From Bryoerythrophyllum caledonicum (taxonomy: Eukaryota; Streptophyta; Bryopsida; Pottiales; Pottiaceae): a DNA stretch of 64,000 bases. The position numbers and the translations under genes were made by a program. Positions 46,500 to 58,870 of this stretch are shown piece after piece; the stretch's first letter is position 1, and each line of letters starts with the position of its first letter. Below the pieces are notes generated by a model. It saw only the letters and a program-made list of their open reading frames with translations. It was not told where the DNA came from and searched no databases. The stretch is from positions 15,347,297 to 15,411,296 of the forward strand of contig OZ020517.1 of NCBI GenBank assembly GCA_963971425.1, in the 5' to 3' direction.

Positions 46500-48790
46500 A
46501 AAAGAGTACTGACATCGGCACTACTAAGGACGCTCTTCATTTATTGTCTGAGAGAATCTCTAAAGGAGGGACACATTGACACTCATCTAAATGGTCCTTC
46601 CTATCTGTAAAAAAGAAATCTCTAACAGGAGTGCCAATATTGGCAATCCACATGAAAGCCTTTTTTATGTTTAAAAAGAGATCTACTAAAGGGGATGCCA
46701 ACATCAGCAACCCTCTAGATTTCATATTCACAATTCAGAATTTTTTTAAAGAATTCCAAAATGGTATCACACATCATCATCCAACACTCTAAGAATAAGT
46801 TATCTATGGATGAAGTAATGGATTCTAAGACTTCATCCAAAGATAACTTATTCTTGGAGCGTAAGTTGACAAAGTGTGATATCATTTTGAAGTTCTCTTA
46901 AAAAAATTTAGAGCGTGAATGTAAATTCTAGGGGGCACTAACATCGGCACTTTACAAATAAGCCTATCCAATCTTTTCAAATGGAACTACTAAATAGGAG
47001 TGCCGATATCGGCACCCTCTAAAATTTACATTCATGCTCTAAGATTTTTTGAGAGAACTCCAAAATGGTATCACACTGTATTATCCAACAATCTACGAAA
47101 AAGTTATCAATGGATGAAGTAGTGAATTTCAAGACTTCATCCGTTGATAACTTACTCTTAGAGTGTTGGATGATGAAGTGTGATACCATTTTGGAATTCT
47201 CTCAAAAATTTCTAGAATGTGGATGTAAATATTTGAGGGTGCCGATGTCGGCCCTTCTTTTTAGAAGTTCCATTTTTAAAGATTATATAGGTCTTCTTGT
47301 AGAGTGCCAATGTCGGCACTCCCTTTAGAGGTTCTCATTATAAACAAAGGAAGAGTGCCTAGTAGAGTGCCGATGTCGGCACTCCCTTTAGAAGTTCTCA
47401 TTGTAAACAAAGGAAGAGTGCCTAGTGGAGTGCCGATGTCGGCACCACGTTTAGACGTTCTCTATTCAACAATAGAAAAGGTCGTTTTGAGGGATGATAA
47501 TGTCAAAATTCTTTTTGGAGGTATTTTTGTTAAAAATGTAAGGGCGTCCTAGGGGTGCCGACGTCGGCACCTCCCTTAGAGGTCTCAAATTTCCTTTTCA
47601 AAGATATAAAGGACCCTCTAGAGGAATGTCGTTGTCAACAGCCCTCTAAAGATTGATTTTTTAAAATGAAAGGTTCCTTTAGAGGAGTGCTGATGTCGGC
47701 ATTACCTTCGGGGGTCTTTTTTCAAAATATAGGAGGGGCTATTTAAAAGAATGTCAATAATGAGGTTGACTTTGGAGGTTCCGTTTTTAAACATAGAAAG
47801 GATCCTCAAAAGGAGTGCCGATGTCGGCAACCCCATTGGAGGTTATTTTTTTTAAATAGGAAGGGCCTTCTAGTGGACTGCCAATGTTCGTACCTTCTCT
47901 AAAGGATCTTCTTTTAAAACATAGAAAAGGTGTTTCAGAGGGTGTTGATGGCAACATTCCATATTAAGGTGTATTTTTCTAGAGATACAAACAACCTTCT
48001 AGTTTGATGCCGATGTCGGCATCCTCTTTAAAAGGTTTTTTATATATATAAAATGGATTATCTTGTAGAGAGCAGATGTCCGCAACCCCTTGGAAGGTTT
48101 CTTTCTAAATATAGGAGAGATTAAGTAAAAGGGTGCCGATGTCGGCACCTCCATAGTTGTTGGAGCGTGCAAGGATTACCTTGGAAATTATTGTTATGAC
48201 CAAAAAGTATTCCTCACAAGACCCTTGCATATGAGGATCTTGTCTTTGTCTTGGTCAAGTTCAAGCAAATATTTTACCCTAGTATTTAAAATGAGATAAC
48301 CGCTTTTAGATATATGCGTTGTTTAAAAGTAATGGGTAGCATTACTAAACTAACAAGCTTTAATAATTGGGCCTTTTTTTAGAAGAAGCGTTTCCCATGA
48401 CAAGCCATAGAAGTCGACTTGGAGATGAGTTAGAGGATGCGCGGATGATGTTTTACCATGTCAAAAGTGTTTAGTCTTAGACCACTATGGTTGCCTATGT
48501 GTACAACTCTATTTACTGCCTCGTAATGACAATTGCGACTTTTGATATATACTCTAAAATGTGGTATTTCAACAAGTGTATTGGAAATGATGCAATGAAC
48601 TCTAAATTAGGCATGACAATTTAAATCCAAATCTCAAAGAATTAATGCTCAACATTAAAATTAAGCAACAAGATGCAAAAATCAATATTACTTTAGAATA
48701 GAGCGGGTTTGGGCATCCAACCGTTAGTACAATATTATTCATTGCTAGAGGTCACTGTCGAAAGAGTGCCGACATCAGCACTTTCTTTTG
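46500..48790. repeat. Long array of palindrome TGCCGATGTCGGCA in MULE Z
   Basis: About fifteen copies occur, the clearest near 46998, 47238, 47300, 47365, 47427, 47552, 47684, 47812, 48003, 48133 and 48763. Most read GAGTGCCGATGTCGGCACTC or close to it. The intervening 50-180 bp often share TTTAGAGGTTCT and AAACAAAGGAAGAG parts, so longer tandem units are involved. The array lies on the 5' side of the MULE transposase remnant, as the array in W does. Confidence 0.9.
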
Positions 48791-50130
48791 GCGGTTGTCA
48801 TACTTATGTACTATACTACCTTATGCTGCTACTAGTGATATTTTGTATGCTAAGTTCTTCTATCACTTTGTCATGCCAAACGTTGTAGTAACCATAATTA
48901 GTCATCGAATAATCTATTAGAAGTTGTTCAAACATGTTAAGATGTCATCATATATTTTGACGGAATTGGTGGACATCAAGTCGTTTCAGTACTTAAACAA
49001 AAAATTATGATATGCATGTTGCGGCTGTGGATGATATGGTCTAGGTATGCTTGTGGATTGTTGTCTATTACCAATATCTAAAAAGAAAAAAAACTAGGTA
49101 ACGATCATGGGAAGGATTAACTCACTTTTTGTATTGCCTATCGCATCATTCAATGCTATGGAAAACATGCCACACTCGCCAACATGCCCGATGCAGACAA
49201 GTTTTGTACTCGCAATCTTAACCTACAAGGTGAGGAAGTTTTTGTATCTCTGAAAAAAAAAGTTGTTTCTTCTCCAAGATTAGAATTAGACTAGCATCAC
49301 CTCGACAAAATAAGGGCCTCACGCTTAAAGATAAAGGTTTTTTGTATTGATTCAATGATTGTTATCCTTACAATTGTAGAGAGGCCACGACACTGCACTG
49401 CACTTGGTCTCCTGAAGCAACTGAAGTACTTCCATCGATATCAACTACGGCTTATTTTGGGAATAAGCACCTCAAAGTTGTTCATGAGACTATTTGTGAT
49501 GAGATGCAGTAGCATAGTGGAAGCCTTCCAAAGACAACCAATAAAGCATGCTTTGCTCTAAAGGTCGGTACAAGGAAGTAGTATGTGGACATGATTCTGC
49601 AGCATGGAAGAAGTACATCTGCCTCAACATACACGGGGCTAATGGAGAATTTCAAGAAATTGAGAATGGAAAGAATATAATTCTTCTTTTGCAACAACGA
49701 CATTCATAGTTGTATTATAGGCACATTACAAAGGTAATTTCAATCTAAGCTACATATCCCAGACTTATGGCCAGTTAAGATGAGATTCGAGAACAAAGTA
49801 GAGCAAGATGGAGATATTCGCCCCCAAAAATTTTGAGTTCCGTCAGATTGAGTGTGAGCGTTGTCCCCTCATAGGTTTTTTGGAGAAGGCATACTCGTGA
49901 ATATCAACGATTATCTTGCCCTTTCCAACCCTATAGAGCACCCAACAAAGAGATTCGGATTCACATGTTTGATGACGACCAACAAGTTTCTAAACTTCAA
50001 CTATCCAACGTTTACAAAGATGTTTAAGAAATCACTTGGCAAAAGGAGTGCATAGACTTACTATTACTACCTCTGTTACATCTTCAAAATTGTCTGAAGT
50101 TTAGGTGTTGATGTATATGTGTTCATTTAC
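48380..50130 (+). pseudogene. MULE transposase fossil of Z
   Basis: Scattered plus-strand matches follow the order of the W transposase. Near 48.43-48.58 kb: LEDARMMFYHVKSV, TTMVAYVYNSIYCLVMTIA (compare LEDAWLMLDHVKRV, TTMACHVYDSTFCRVMTVA). Near 49.63-49.79 kb: TYTGLMENFKKLRMER, FFFCNNDIHSC, LWPVKM (compare TYVGMMDNYKKNKVER, FFFCNDDIERC, VWPVKI). At 49.98-50.1 kb: the SWIM region remnant TFTKMFKKSLGKRS (compare YFKEMLTKSLGKRG). Many frameshifts and stops; the zinc finger and most of the catalytic core are not visible. Much older than the copy in W. Confidence 0.78.
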
Positions 50131-51250
50131 ACATCTAATTTTTGCAAAAAATGATTAAGAAAAATTTATAGATTTTTTTATTTAAACACTATAGTGCATA
50201 ACTACCATTTATAGTACTTTGACCTTGTATTGTGTCACTCTAAATTCTATATAGAAGGCGGTGAGACTAAAAGGGCCACTTCCACCGTTTGTACTAGTTC
50301 TTGTCTATCACTCGCGAGTCTATGCTTCGTAACTATAACGAGACAGAGGGAGACTGAGATTGGAGATTTTAACTTCTCTTGCAAGTATATAGAAGTTGAA
50401 TTTAATATCTCACTCTTCCAATATCTCCCTCCAAGACTCTTTCTAATTTTCGTGGTTCCAAAAACTACATTGTCGGGTTGTCAATTGTCCACAAACTATC
50501 CTTCATATCTCCCAATTTTTCTCCCTTATCTTTGGTTCTAAACACTTACTATTTCTCCTTTAACAATAGTTCCATACTCTAAATCATTTGCTCTTTGTCC
50601 CACTAGCTTTATCGCGCATACACATTTTAAATCTCCCAGATTTACCATGTTTTGAGTCATCATCCACCAAGTTGAATCGTCTATCTTCAAATCGTGCCTC
50701 TTGCTATTAGACTCTCCCAAGCCCTCTAGGCCGCTAATCCTAACTCTAAATCTTTTGTTCTACTGTACCCTAAATTCAACCAATATTTTTGAATGTGTCA
50801 CTCTCACTGTCTCCAACGCTCCCTCTCTAAAACCTTAAAACCTTATAAACTATACTTGACATCTCTTTAATTTGCACTAATCCCACTTCCTTCGATCTCT
50901 GGATTCCTAAAACCACTACCACTCTCCAAATTCTAAAACCTTCCTCTCCACCAATTCCTCATCTTTGACTCCTCTCTCCCTCTCTTATTGTCCGTTTTTA
51001 TATCCTAAATCATGCTCTAAAGCTTTATAACCTTAAATCTTCCCTTCAATATAGAACCCTAGATTCCACAGTCATAAGTCCTTTTTTTCAAAAGAAAATC
51101 AACAATATTGTCATTTTTAGATCCTTCGTGCATAAAATTTCTCCACCTTCCTCCACGGTAATAGGTCCATTAATTTTATGCATTTAACCAATGTCATTCT
51201 AAAAAAACCTCAATACTTTTACTTTTTAATGCCTTTTCCAAATAAGGAAC
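50131..51250. other. 3' part of MULE Z, no gene seen
   Basis: CT-rich and AT-rich sequence between the transposase fossil and the right inverted end. No supported feature. Confidence 0.4.
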
Positions 51251-51342
51251 TCAATTTTTTCCACCAAGGCTCGCGATCCTAGGCTCGCAGCTCGCGGCTC
51301 GCAAAATTAGGCACGCAAAATAGCTTGGTCCGGGTCCATGTG

Positions 51343-52749
51343 TGGTAGAAATATGACAACGTTGACTTGAAATATGCGATTTTGAGAAGACGTGGAGTCT
51401 GCAAGCTCGGATGGGAACGCAAAGCGGCGCGCGAGCTACGACGCGGCTCAATAATGACGCGTGTTTGGGTGACACTTTTTTTTGACGGGGACCCAAATAT
51501 GGCATCAAAACCTACAGGTATCCCGATTCCGTGCCAAAATCTCCCGAAAGCGTCACTTTTGTTTAAAATTTCATAACATCCTTGGAGTGGAAACTTGAAA
51601 AATTTAACTTTTGCACAAACACTTATTTTTTGATTCTGTTTGCGGATTTGAATTTGCGGTGAAATTCTTAGAGTAGGGGCAAAAAAGATTTCTAGTTTGC
51701 AAAAAAATTAATTTGTATGTGACCTTAAAAAAAATTAGTGCTAAACTTTGGGAATAGATTACAAAAGCATTGTAACTTGGATGAGAGTGACATTTGCACT
51801 TATAGTTTGAGATTCCGCCATTTAATCGACAATTTGAGCTTTTTTTTAAAAAAAATCTTTTTCTTGAGGGTGTATTTTGTGTACTTGTTTTAGTGTATGT
51901 TTTTCGTTTATTTGATTTTGATTAGGACTCTCGATCTGTTGTGGTTATCAATCTTTCTTTACACGACATGCCGTAATATGCCTTCAAATCAATTTTTTTT
52001 TATTAAGTAATGCTTACTACGAACTTGCTTTCTTTAAGCTGCTAAAATTGCAAGTCGAATTTTTTTTTACATCGTCTAGCATACATCTTCACTTTGTACT
52101 TTTACTTAAATCATTCTAAATAATTCCGTCGAAATAATTCTAAGAGTCTATCGTAAGATTTCTAATGGAACCGTTGGTATTTAGATAAAACTTCAAAAGA
52201 TATGGTTTGAATGGTTGAATTTTAATCCACTTGAATTGATCTCAATAGTAACAAAAAATGATTTTAATTTTTTAACAATTTTGTTATATGATTTAAGAAA
52301 AGGAGTGTAAATTATTACGGAAAATTAACGAATGTCAGGTTGATATATGTACGTACTTGGATGGAGACATAGTAAGATTTCATCTTTTCATTATAAATGT
52401 ACGAAAAAGCGTGAGCAAGAGAATAGTTTTAATGATGGTGATACCACTAGCATCAATATATCTTCCAACTTGACTATATTTTAAGAGGCATCTATTTTTA
52501 AATGAAATGAAAAATTAATAATGTGATGAATAGGTGTCTTTTACAACTCAGAAAACTAGTTAAGTAGCCAATGCCATTGTCGTAATAAACAAACATATAA
52601 TCACTAACTTGACAAATACGTACATAATTTAATATTCCTTCATTTTAATTGCATTTTGAAAAAGAATATGATAGCATTTTTAGTCTTCTGATAAAGCAAA
52701 AACTTGAGCATTTGAATATGTAGTGATTTGTGCTTTGACAATGCAAATT
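51343..52749. other. AT-rich stretch, no gene recognised
   Basis: Flank of MULE Z leading to the gypsy RT-like remnant. Short frames only. Confidence 0.35.
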
Positions 52750-52866
52750 TAATTTGTAGGATGGGCAATTGTTTTTAATTGTCATGTAATTGGAACCTTT
52801 ATAATTCAAATACATTCTTAATATTTCATCATTTATCCTCACTAACAATATTGGCGCGTTCCACAA
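52750..52866 (-). mobile_element. Ty3/gypsy retrotransposon fossil, RT-like piece
   Basis: The minus strand resembles the start of a gypsy reverse transcriptase (WNAPILLVRINDEILRM). It is a short, broken and old remnant. Strand and order agree with the integrase piece at 42.1-42.6 kb, so MULE Z may have entered one gypsy copy. Confidence 0.55.
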
Positions 52867-52869
52867 AGA

Positions 52870-54339
52870 CTTACTTTGTCAGATGTATCATTTTGATAAT
52901 AACTCAGTTATCTGGGTTTTCAAATTTTCAACTATTTTTAAATTTTCTCTGTAATTCCTGAAGAACCTTCAGTTCTTTAAATTCTTTTTTACTTGATCTA
53001 TAAGCATATTAATAACATTATTATTTTTTAAAATTTTAAATAAATTTAAGATCATTATCATCATAAAAATATTTGATTTAAAATTTAAAACACCTTATTA
53101 TAAGAAAAAAAATCTCTTGAACACGTAGAAAAATATAATTGACTAGAATTGGAGCAACTCTATCCGTATCAAAAAAATTACGCTTGGTGATATATTAAAA
53201 AAATGTTGGTCTTGTATGATTTTATTTGTTTTATTAAAATGAATTTATTACCTTTACATTTGATATTAAATCCACATCAAAACACATTATATTATAGTTT
53301 ATTATAAAATATTTTACCTAAATGTTGTGATAGAAATGCCACTTACAAAAGCTAAGTAAACATCGTAGGCCATGCAAATATGAAATTTGACGACTTTTAT
53401 CTACTGTGAAGGAGTTAAAAATATATTCATCCTAAGCAATTGTGATGGAGGTAAGAGAAGGGCTTTGATAGTCAACATATACTCGTCATGAATTTTTTTT
53501 CAAGCTGTTCAAAAACACTTGTGTCAGCAAAAAAATCACGTAAAAGTCCACTATAAAAAATCAAGTGAAAGTCCACAGTAAAAAATCACGGTATAAGTCA
53601 TCTGTGATTTTGAAGATCTAAAAAATGGAGATTAATTGGAGAGAAAAATGATTTTATTTTAAGTTTCACAGCTACGTAACCAAAGTGGTTTCTCCGACCT
53701 ATTAGTTAAAGTAATACGGATAAAAGGCCGGACCCGAAAATAAAAGTGTAAGGCTTAAAAATAAAAAACATAGCAATTTATTTATTTTAAAAATAAAAAT
53801 AAAAATAAAAATATCTATTAGCATTTTTTTCTTTCATTATATAGCACAAAGCATCAAAAAGGTAGGTCTTGATGCGCCCTGCGCAACATGGATGGGTGTA
53901 GTTTCAAGTAAGTCAGTAATAATGATGGCTCTAAAATTATGAGTTTTTATGTGCTTGCAGTGGTTGCCGCAAAGAATGACGTTATAGCCCCTACGAAAGT
54001 AATCACAATAAAAGCCGTGGGTGAATATTCAAATAAAGGGGAGCATCTTGCTATCATAAAAACGCCTCTTGTTACCATAGTAGCTACATGAATCAAAGCA
54101 GATACTAGAGTGGACTACTCTTTAAAAACCTCTTACGCTTCCAGAAGGCAAATAAATAATATTTGAGAGCATCAGGTGATAAGCCGATAAGCCTAGCTAG
54201 AGTAAGGACTGTATCTTTGACTTATGAAATAGAGACTCTCCAATGAAAGAATCTTATGGATGCTACGTTCTTAACAACTAAGATGTTTTTTTTCTTTCAT
54301 ATATGAAACACCGTCTTAGCCCTATCCCAACGCTTCTTG

Positions 54340-54341
<2 letters not shown>
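52870..54341. other. AT-rich stretch, nothing recognised
   Basis: No gene, RNA or clear repeat is seen up to the TA microsatellite. Confidence 0.4.

Positions 54342-54406
<65 letters not shown>
54342..54406. repeat. (TA)n microsatellite
   Basis: About 32 uninterrupted AT units. Confidence 0.97.
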
Positions 54407-54409
<3 letters not shown>

Positions 54410-54744
54410 CGAAGCAACAGAAAATACTTGAGCTTTTTTGAACTACGTTCTGGTAATCCAGTACGCAATGCTTTGGTAAGGAAAATAAATTCAATAGGTG
54501 TTTTTGTTTTATTCATATTTTAAAAAATATAATTGTCATTATATCAATAAAATCTAATAATTATAATTCTATAATTATTATCTTTCTTATTTGATCACTA
54601 GATTAAGTCTTATGAAGTCATAAGCCCTATGATATACCAATCTTATATTTGTTTGGATGTTCCTACAGAACTCAAAATTTATAAGCTTTAAAAATCCTAA
54701 TATTCAAGGAGTCATATATTTTTTTTTACCCTAAAAATCCAAGA

Positions 54745-55195
54745 GTCCCTTTAACACCATATTCATTTAATTGAGAGATAAACCATCTCCCAAAATAAAA
54801 CACATATTACAGCTATAGTGCACATTCAAATTGTGTACATCCAAATTGTACATTATAGAGGGATATGGTTTTCACATAAAAAAGCTTATATTAGATCAAG
54901 AGGCAATGGACAACCTTAGAACAATAGGTACTACATATGATATTACATTATGAATCATACTATGATATGTAAAAAAAATACATCCTAGAGGACATTTCTT
55001 TTGAACCACATATTTAGATGTTTGTTAGTAGCTTAATTTTCAAATAGGAGCCTCCTAGGTCTGAATTTCACTACCAGCTATAGAATTGAATTGACACAAT
55101 GATCACAATATAAATTAATACAATGGTCACAGTATAGAACTGAATTAACACAATGTTCACATTAAAGCTCAAAATAAGCTAAACTGTGAACAACT
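54745..55195. repeat. Dispersed repeat X, copy 1 (empty of Helitron)
   Basis: It begins AACACCATATTCATTTAATT, contains GAGGGATATGG and GGTACTACATATGATATTAC, and runs on to ACATTTCTTTTGAACCACAT. The same order of blocks occurs in copy 2, where a Helitron splits it. The element type is unknown; the two copies lie in direct orientation about 0.77 kb apart. Confidence 0.65.
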
Positions 55196-55199
55196 CACC

Positions 55200-55960
55200 T
55201 CCTTTCTTGCCCCATTAACCTCCAATTGACAAACATGAATAGATTTTTTAGAGCTGCCTCAGCCCCATTGCCTCTCCGTGAATGACCCACAACCATTCTC
55301 TCTAATGCATGCTACCGCAGCCTCCAGCTGCTGCCACTAATCTTTGTAGCTCTAATGAACTCACAACAATACAACGATAGATAAACACCAAGAATAAGCA
55401 ATGCGGCTTTCTACGGTCGTTAATTGCAACACCTTGGACCACTCTCATGGTATTGGTTACCTCACGTTTGCAAACCGGTGAGGCCGGTTCTAGTTATCCA
55501 AAAGAGCGCACAAACTCACACTCGTGCCTCACACATACCGAAAACCTGACACAGATAAGTTGCCAGCTTCGGCCTTCTTCTTCCTCTTCCTCATGGCTTC
55601 ATAGCCTTCACAATCACCCATCTCACCATAGAATAGCGGCCCTTCCACAGCGCCGTTTTTTTCATGTCTCCACCTACAACTGATAGCGGTGCCGTGCCAT
55701 CCGCTGCCACTGCTCAATTGCTTCTACAGCCACAGAACATGCAGGCGAAATTTCATAGCGTGCGCAATCTCGCTTACATTTCTTGTGCTCCTGCTTGAGC
55801 AAAACCCTAATCTCTTCTTCTTCATGACAGCACCTCCGATATCGAAATTCTCTTTAAAATCACCTATAGTTGACAGACAAAGAGGATGGATACTTGTGTG
55901 TCAAGGTTACTGCATCCTTCTCTTGCAGCAATTTCAACACGCAACACCCATCTTGTCAAC
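55200..55960. other. Segment between the two X repeats, no gene accepted
   Basis: It has higher GC than its surroundings and some Ser-rich open frames (for example 55447-55683), but no recognisable protein family or splice structure. It could be the interior of an element whose ends are the X repeats. Confidence 0.35.
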
Positions 55961-56339
55961 ATAACACCATATTCGTTATATTGGGAGATTTAGCGACTCC
56001 CAAATTAACAGATGTAGAAAATAAGAGCTAAAATGCACATCTAAATTCTACACTATGGAGGGATATGAGTTTCCATTAAATTGGGAGGTAATGTTCACTA
56101 CAAATACCCTTAGAAAAATTAGTACTACGGTTTAGGGTTACATTACAAATCTCTTATTATAAAAGAATTCAGGATGACGAACACGTCTGATGGATGAACG
56201 ATCCTTTTGGATGAACGCGCTGATAAAAAAATCAGCTTTTGGATGAAGTGCAAGTGAGGGTTTGCGGTCGCAGTTAGGGACACCACCGCCGAGAACGCCA
56301 TGGCCAACTGGATCTTTGTTGTGTGCATGAGCCTCGGTG

Positions 56340-56660
56340 TTCACGCGTATCAAAGGGGTTCCAGCTCAGGGTGAAGCTCAAGCGGGCCGCGATGTGAAAT
56401 TCAATGGGTTTCGCGAGGCGGACATGGCAAGCCTCGGGTCATTCTTCCTAGCGAATATGGGAATGAGCACGAAGGAGAAGCCGATGGCGATTAACAGACG
56501 CAACTGGGGCGAGGCGGCTCTGGACGGGAGCTCCGCGGCGTTCACCGTGAAACAAATGTTTGACGTCTCTATTTCGGATGTGTCGCAGACGCAGATGCAG
56601 GGGAAGAATAAGGTGATGCTGGAGTTTTATGCTACGGGATTTGCAGTGTTTGAACACTGA
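56340..56660 (+). pseudogene. SSRP1: SSRP1 (FACT complex subunit) fragment captured by Helitron
   Basis: SSRP1 is the HMG-containing subunit of the FACT histone chaperone. The fragment matches the N-terminal PH-like region of plant SSRP1: KFNGFREADMASLGSFF, then RRNWGEAALDG, then DVSQTQMQGKNKVMLEF. A further stretch (QLRVKLKRAAM) lies just upstream in another frame, so a frame change sits near 56.39 kb. The frame closes soon after LEF. No introns remain within the matched piece. It is a partial, non-functional copy; the parent gene is not in the window. Confidence 0.85.
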
Positions 56661-57204
56661 AAAGCTCGACCTAAATCAAGAGCACATTGTCTTTTTCATT
56701 GTTCGAGAGTAGAGTCAGGAAATGAACTTGATGATCGTCTAATTTTCAGCTTGAGTAATTCCTTAGGTGTGGCAGATTGTTGCGAAGCCGCAGGCGTAAA
56801 GTCAAAGTTGTCCACAGCGAGAACCGGTAAGCATCCTTTGACCTCACAATAATACACTTTTGTTGAAGGGCTGCAATCATAATTTGTATCGCGTCTCTAA
56901 TGCATGCGACATGATTATACTCTGCGAGCCAATAGATGCAGATATGCAGAAGGCAATGATGGCGCACTATTACAAGCAGGCCAACGCTTCCTTGCAGAAC
57001 ATGACATAAATTCGGGCCATAAAAATTTGTGAACAAAGCGACGAATGTAGCATCCAAACACCTCAAACCCAGATTAAAGAATATTGGTTTCTGAGCCTCC
57101 CCGCGGAGCATTGTGTTTTGGGCGATTTAGGTGTTTAGGTGTTTAAAGTAGAGCTGGATGTTTCCGCAATGCCAATCCAAGAATCGTGCACAACTGCGCC
57201 GGGG

Positions 57205-57575
57205 AGCACCGTCAAAACGCAGCCGACTTCGAAAACCTCTAGCAGCTACAGCCTAAAGAAGCTGAGAGTGTACATAGGATTTGACTCGCGGGAGGAGCTC
57301 GCGTACGAGGTTTGCCGGTACTCGCTGCTGAAGCGCGCCACTCTCCCGCTGGAGATCGTGCCCCTAAAGGTGCGCGCCCTGACGGCGCAGGGGATTTATA
57401 CGCGCGCGTGGGGAGCACATAGAGCACGGAGTTTTTATTCACGCGCTTCTTGACGCCGTTCCTGGCGGGCTTCCTCGGCTGGGCGCTCTTCATGGACTGC
57501 GACTTCCCGTACACGGCGGACGTGCGGGAGCTCACGGACCTCATCGACGACCGCAGCCTCAAGGTGTGTGCAATT
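57205..57575 (+). pseudogene. Plant glycosyltransferase N-terminal fragment captured by Helitron
   Basis: The fragment reads LRVYIGFDSREELAYEVC, LLKRATLPLEIVPLKVR, QGIYTR and, after a frame change near 57.41 kb, STEFLFTRFLTPFLAGF, ALFMDCDFPYTADVREL and TDLIDD. This is the start of the nucleotide-diphospho-sugar transferase family found in plants (hallmarks YIGFD, STEF, DCDF with the DxD). It stops at LIDD, before the rest of the catalytic domain. GTGTGTGCA follows and could be a splice donor, so an exon with its flanking intron may have been captured. Confidence 0.75.
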
Positions 57576-57645
57576 GAGAGTTCTCCATACTGTGTTCAGG
57601 GCTTAGGGTTTTGGTTGGTGTGATGAGATGAATTTTTCTTTTGGC

Positions 57646-58015
57646 AGGCTCTGGAAGTGGAGTTTGATGACGGAGAGAGGTTTTTCATACTTGGCGGAGT
57701 TTCTTCGTGTGAAGAGCCCTGCCGCTGACAGCCATGGGAGAGTACTGAGAGGAGGGGAAACAAGGGTGATGCTCCAACTCCCGAGGTTGATCTTTTCATT
57801 GGTGGTGAATGAATTGTTTGATGTTGTGTTTTCGGAGCTTCATGATTTTGTAGAGTTAGTTTGGCAGCACTAGGGTCAAGGTTTTGAAGCATTAGGAGTG
57901 GCAATGTGCATGAGTTGTTGGAAGGAAACATGTGGCTATCATATCAGTTGAGCCTATTGGAAACTATGCCATCACGTAAACGATGATTTCTCTACACTTG
58001 ACGTTCATTTATATC
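57646..58015 (+). pseudogene. DUF971 (GBBH-like N-terminal) domain fragment captured by Helitron
   Basis: After an acceptor-like TTTTGGCAG at about 57.64 kb the sequence reads LEVEFDDGERFF, then in another frame LAEFLRVKSPAADS, and further on GRKHVAIISVEPIGNYAIT. These are consecutive hallmarks of the DUF971 fold (FDDG, AEFLRV.SPSAE, V.I..IEPVGNYA). At least two frame changes and one stop break it, and an extra stretch separates the second and third motifs. Such proteins in plants are small metabolic or chloroplast factors, but the exact parent cannot be told. Confidence 0.75.
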
Positions 58016-58624
58016 GTGGCCAATCGTGGTGTTTTCGTGTACAATCAATCTATTGGTGTAAATGCTTTTTTTGGTCTTTGTGGCACATTCTGAGTTCTTC
58101 ACATTACAGACCTCCTTATGACATATGAGAATGACCTGCTGGCCAAGAATCCAGACATGCGCAAGTGTTCACTGTTGCGCAACACCTAATTTTGCGTCAC
58201 GTGTTGTATCCACATGAAGGCTGTGTTTCATGAAGCAATCGTGTGATCGTTCTTAGGTGACAAAGGGCACAAAATCATCATACAATGTCAAAACCTAAAC
58301 CACACAAACTGAGAAACGGACACAACAAAAGAATTCCAAATCTACTACAAACTCACAATCAGAAAGGTGTCCTCTTGAATATCAAGGCCAACGAGTTGCG
58401 TAAGCTCCAACACCTTCTGCTGCTTTGTAAATGCAATCACATCTCACCCATCAACAATATGATAACCCGAAATCCCCAAAAACTCAACCTCAAATCTCCA
58501 ACTAGAGCATCGACCCCCTGAAATTCTAATCTCAAACCTTGGAGATCAGTAATTCCTAACCTGGGTTAGATTGGAAAAAAGAAATATTGTCAGGTCTGCA
58601 TGACAAGAAAAACCACCAAAAAAA

Positions 58625-58870
58625 AAGGACGGGGCGGGGATGGGGACGGGGATGGAGACGGAGACGGGGACGGGGGACGATGGATTGGAGTGAAAGGGCT
58701 TGGGGACGCGGAGGGGATGGGGACGAGGACGGGGAGGGGATGGGGACGAGGACGGGGATGGGGGACGGGAGACGGGGGACGGGGGACGGGAGACGGGGGA
58801 CGGGGGACGGGAGACGGGGGACGGGGGACGGGGGACGGGGGATGGGGGACAGGGGACATGGGATGATGGA
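58625..58870. repeat. GGGGAC-type minisatellite inside Helitron
   Basis: GGGGACGGGGGACGGGAGAC units repeat up to 85 bp before the Helitron 3' end. Gly/Arg-rich and Pro-rich open frames on both strands here are repeat artefacts. Confidence 0.9.

Larger units (their letters stand above)
43428..51331. mobile_element. MULE 'Z' (7.9 kb), sister of W, heavily decayed
   Basis: GGGTCCATGTG, 11 bp, flanks both sides (43417-43427 and 51332-51342). The left end reads GGGATTGCTATTTTGCGTGCC and the complement of the right end reads GGACCAAGCTATTTTGCGTGC, followed on both sides by GCGAGCC-rich sequence, giving inverted repeats of roughly 80-100 bp. Inside are a duplicated coding-like module (44.4-46.3 kb), a long palindrome array (46.5-48.8 kb) and a plus-strand MULE transposase fossil (48.4-50.1 kb) homologous to that of W. 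Confidence 0.85.

Noticed and set aside
46500-48790. A CRISPR-like array (short palindromic repeats with spacers)
   Set aside because: Spacers are uneven (about 50-180 bp) and are themselves similar between units, the repeats vary, no cas genes are present and the context is plant nuclear DNA. It is a transposon-internal tandem array.
57596-57931. 111-residue minus-strand frame in the Helitron
   Set aside because: It is antisense to the DUF971 fragment, whose motifs are on the plus strand.
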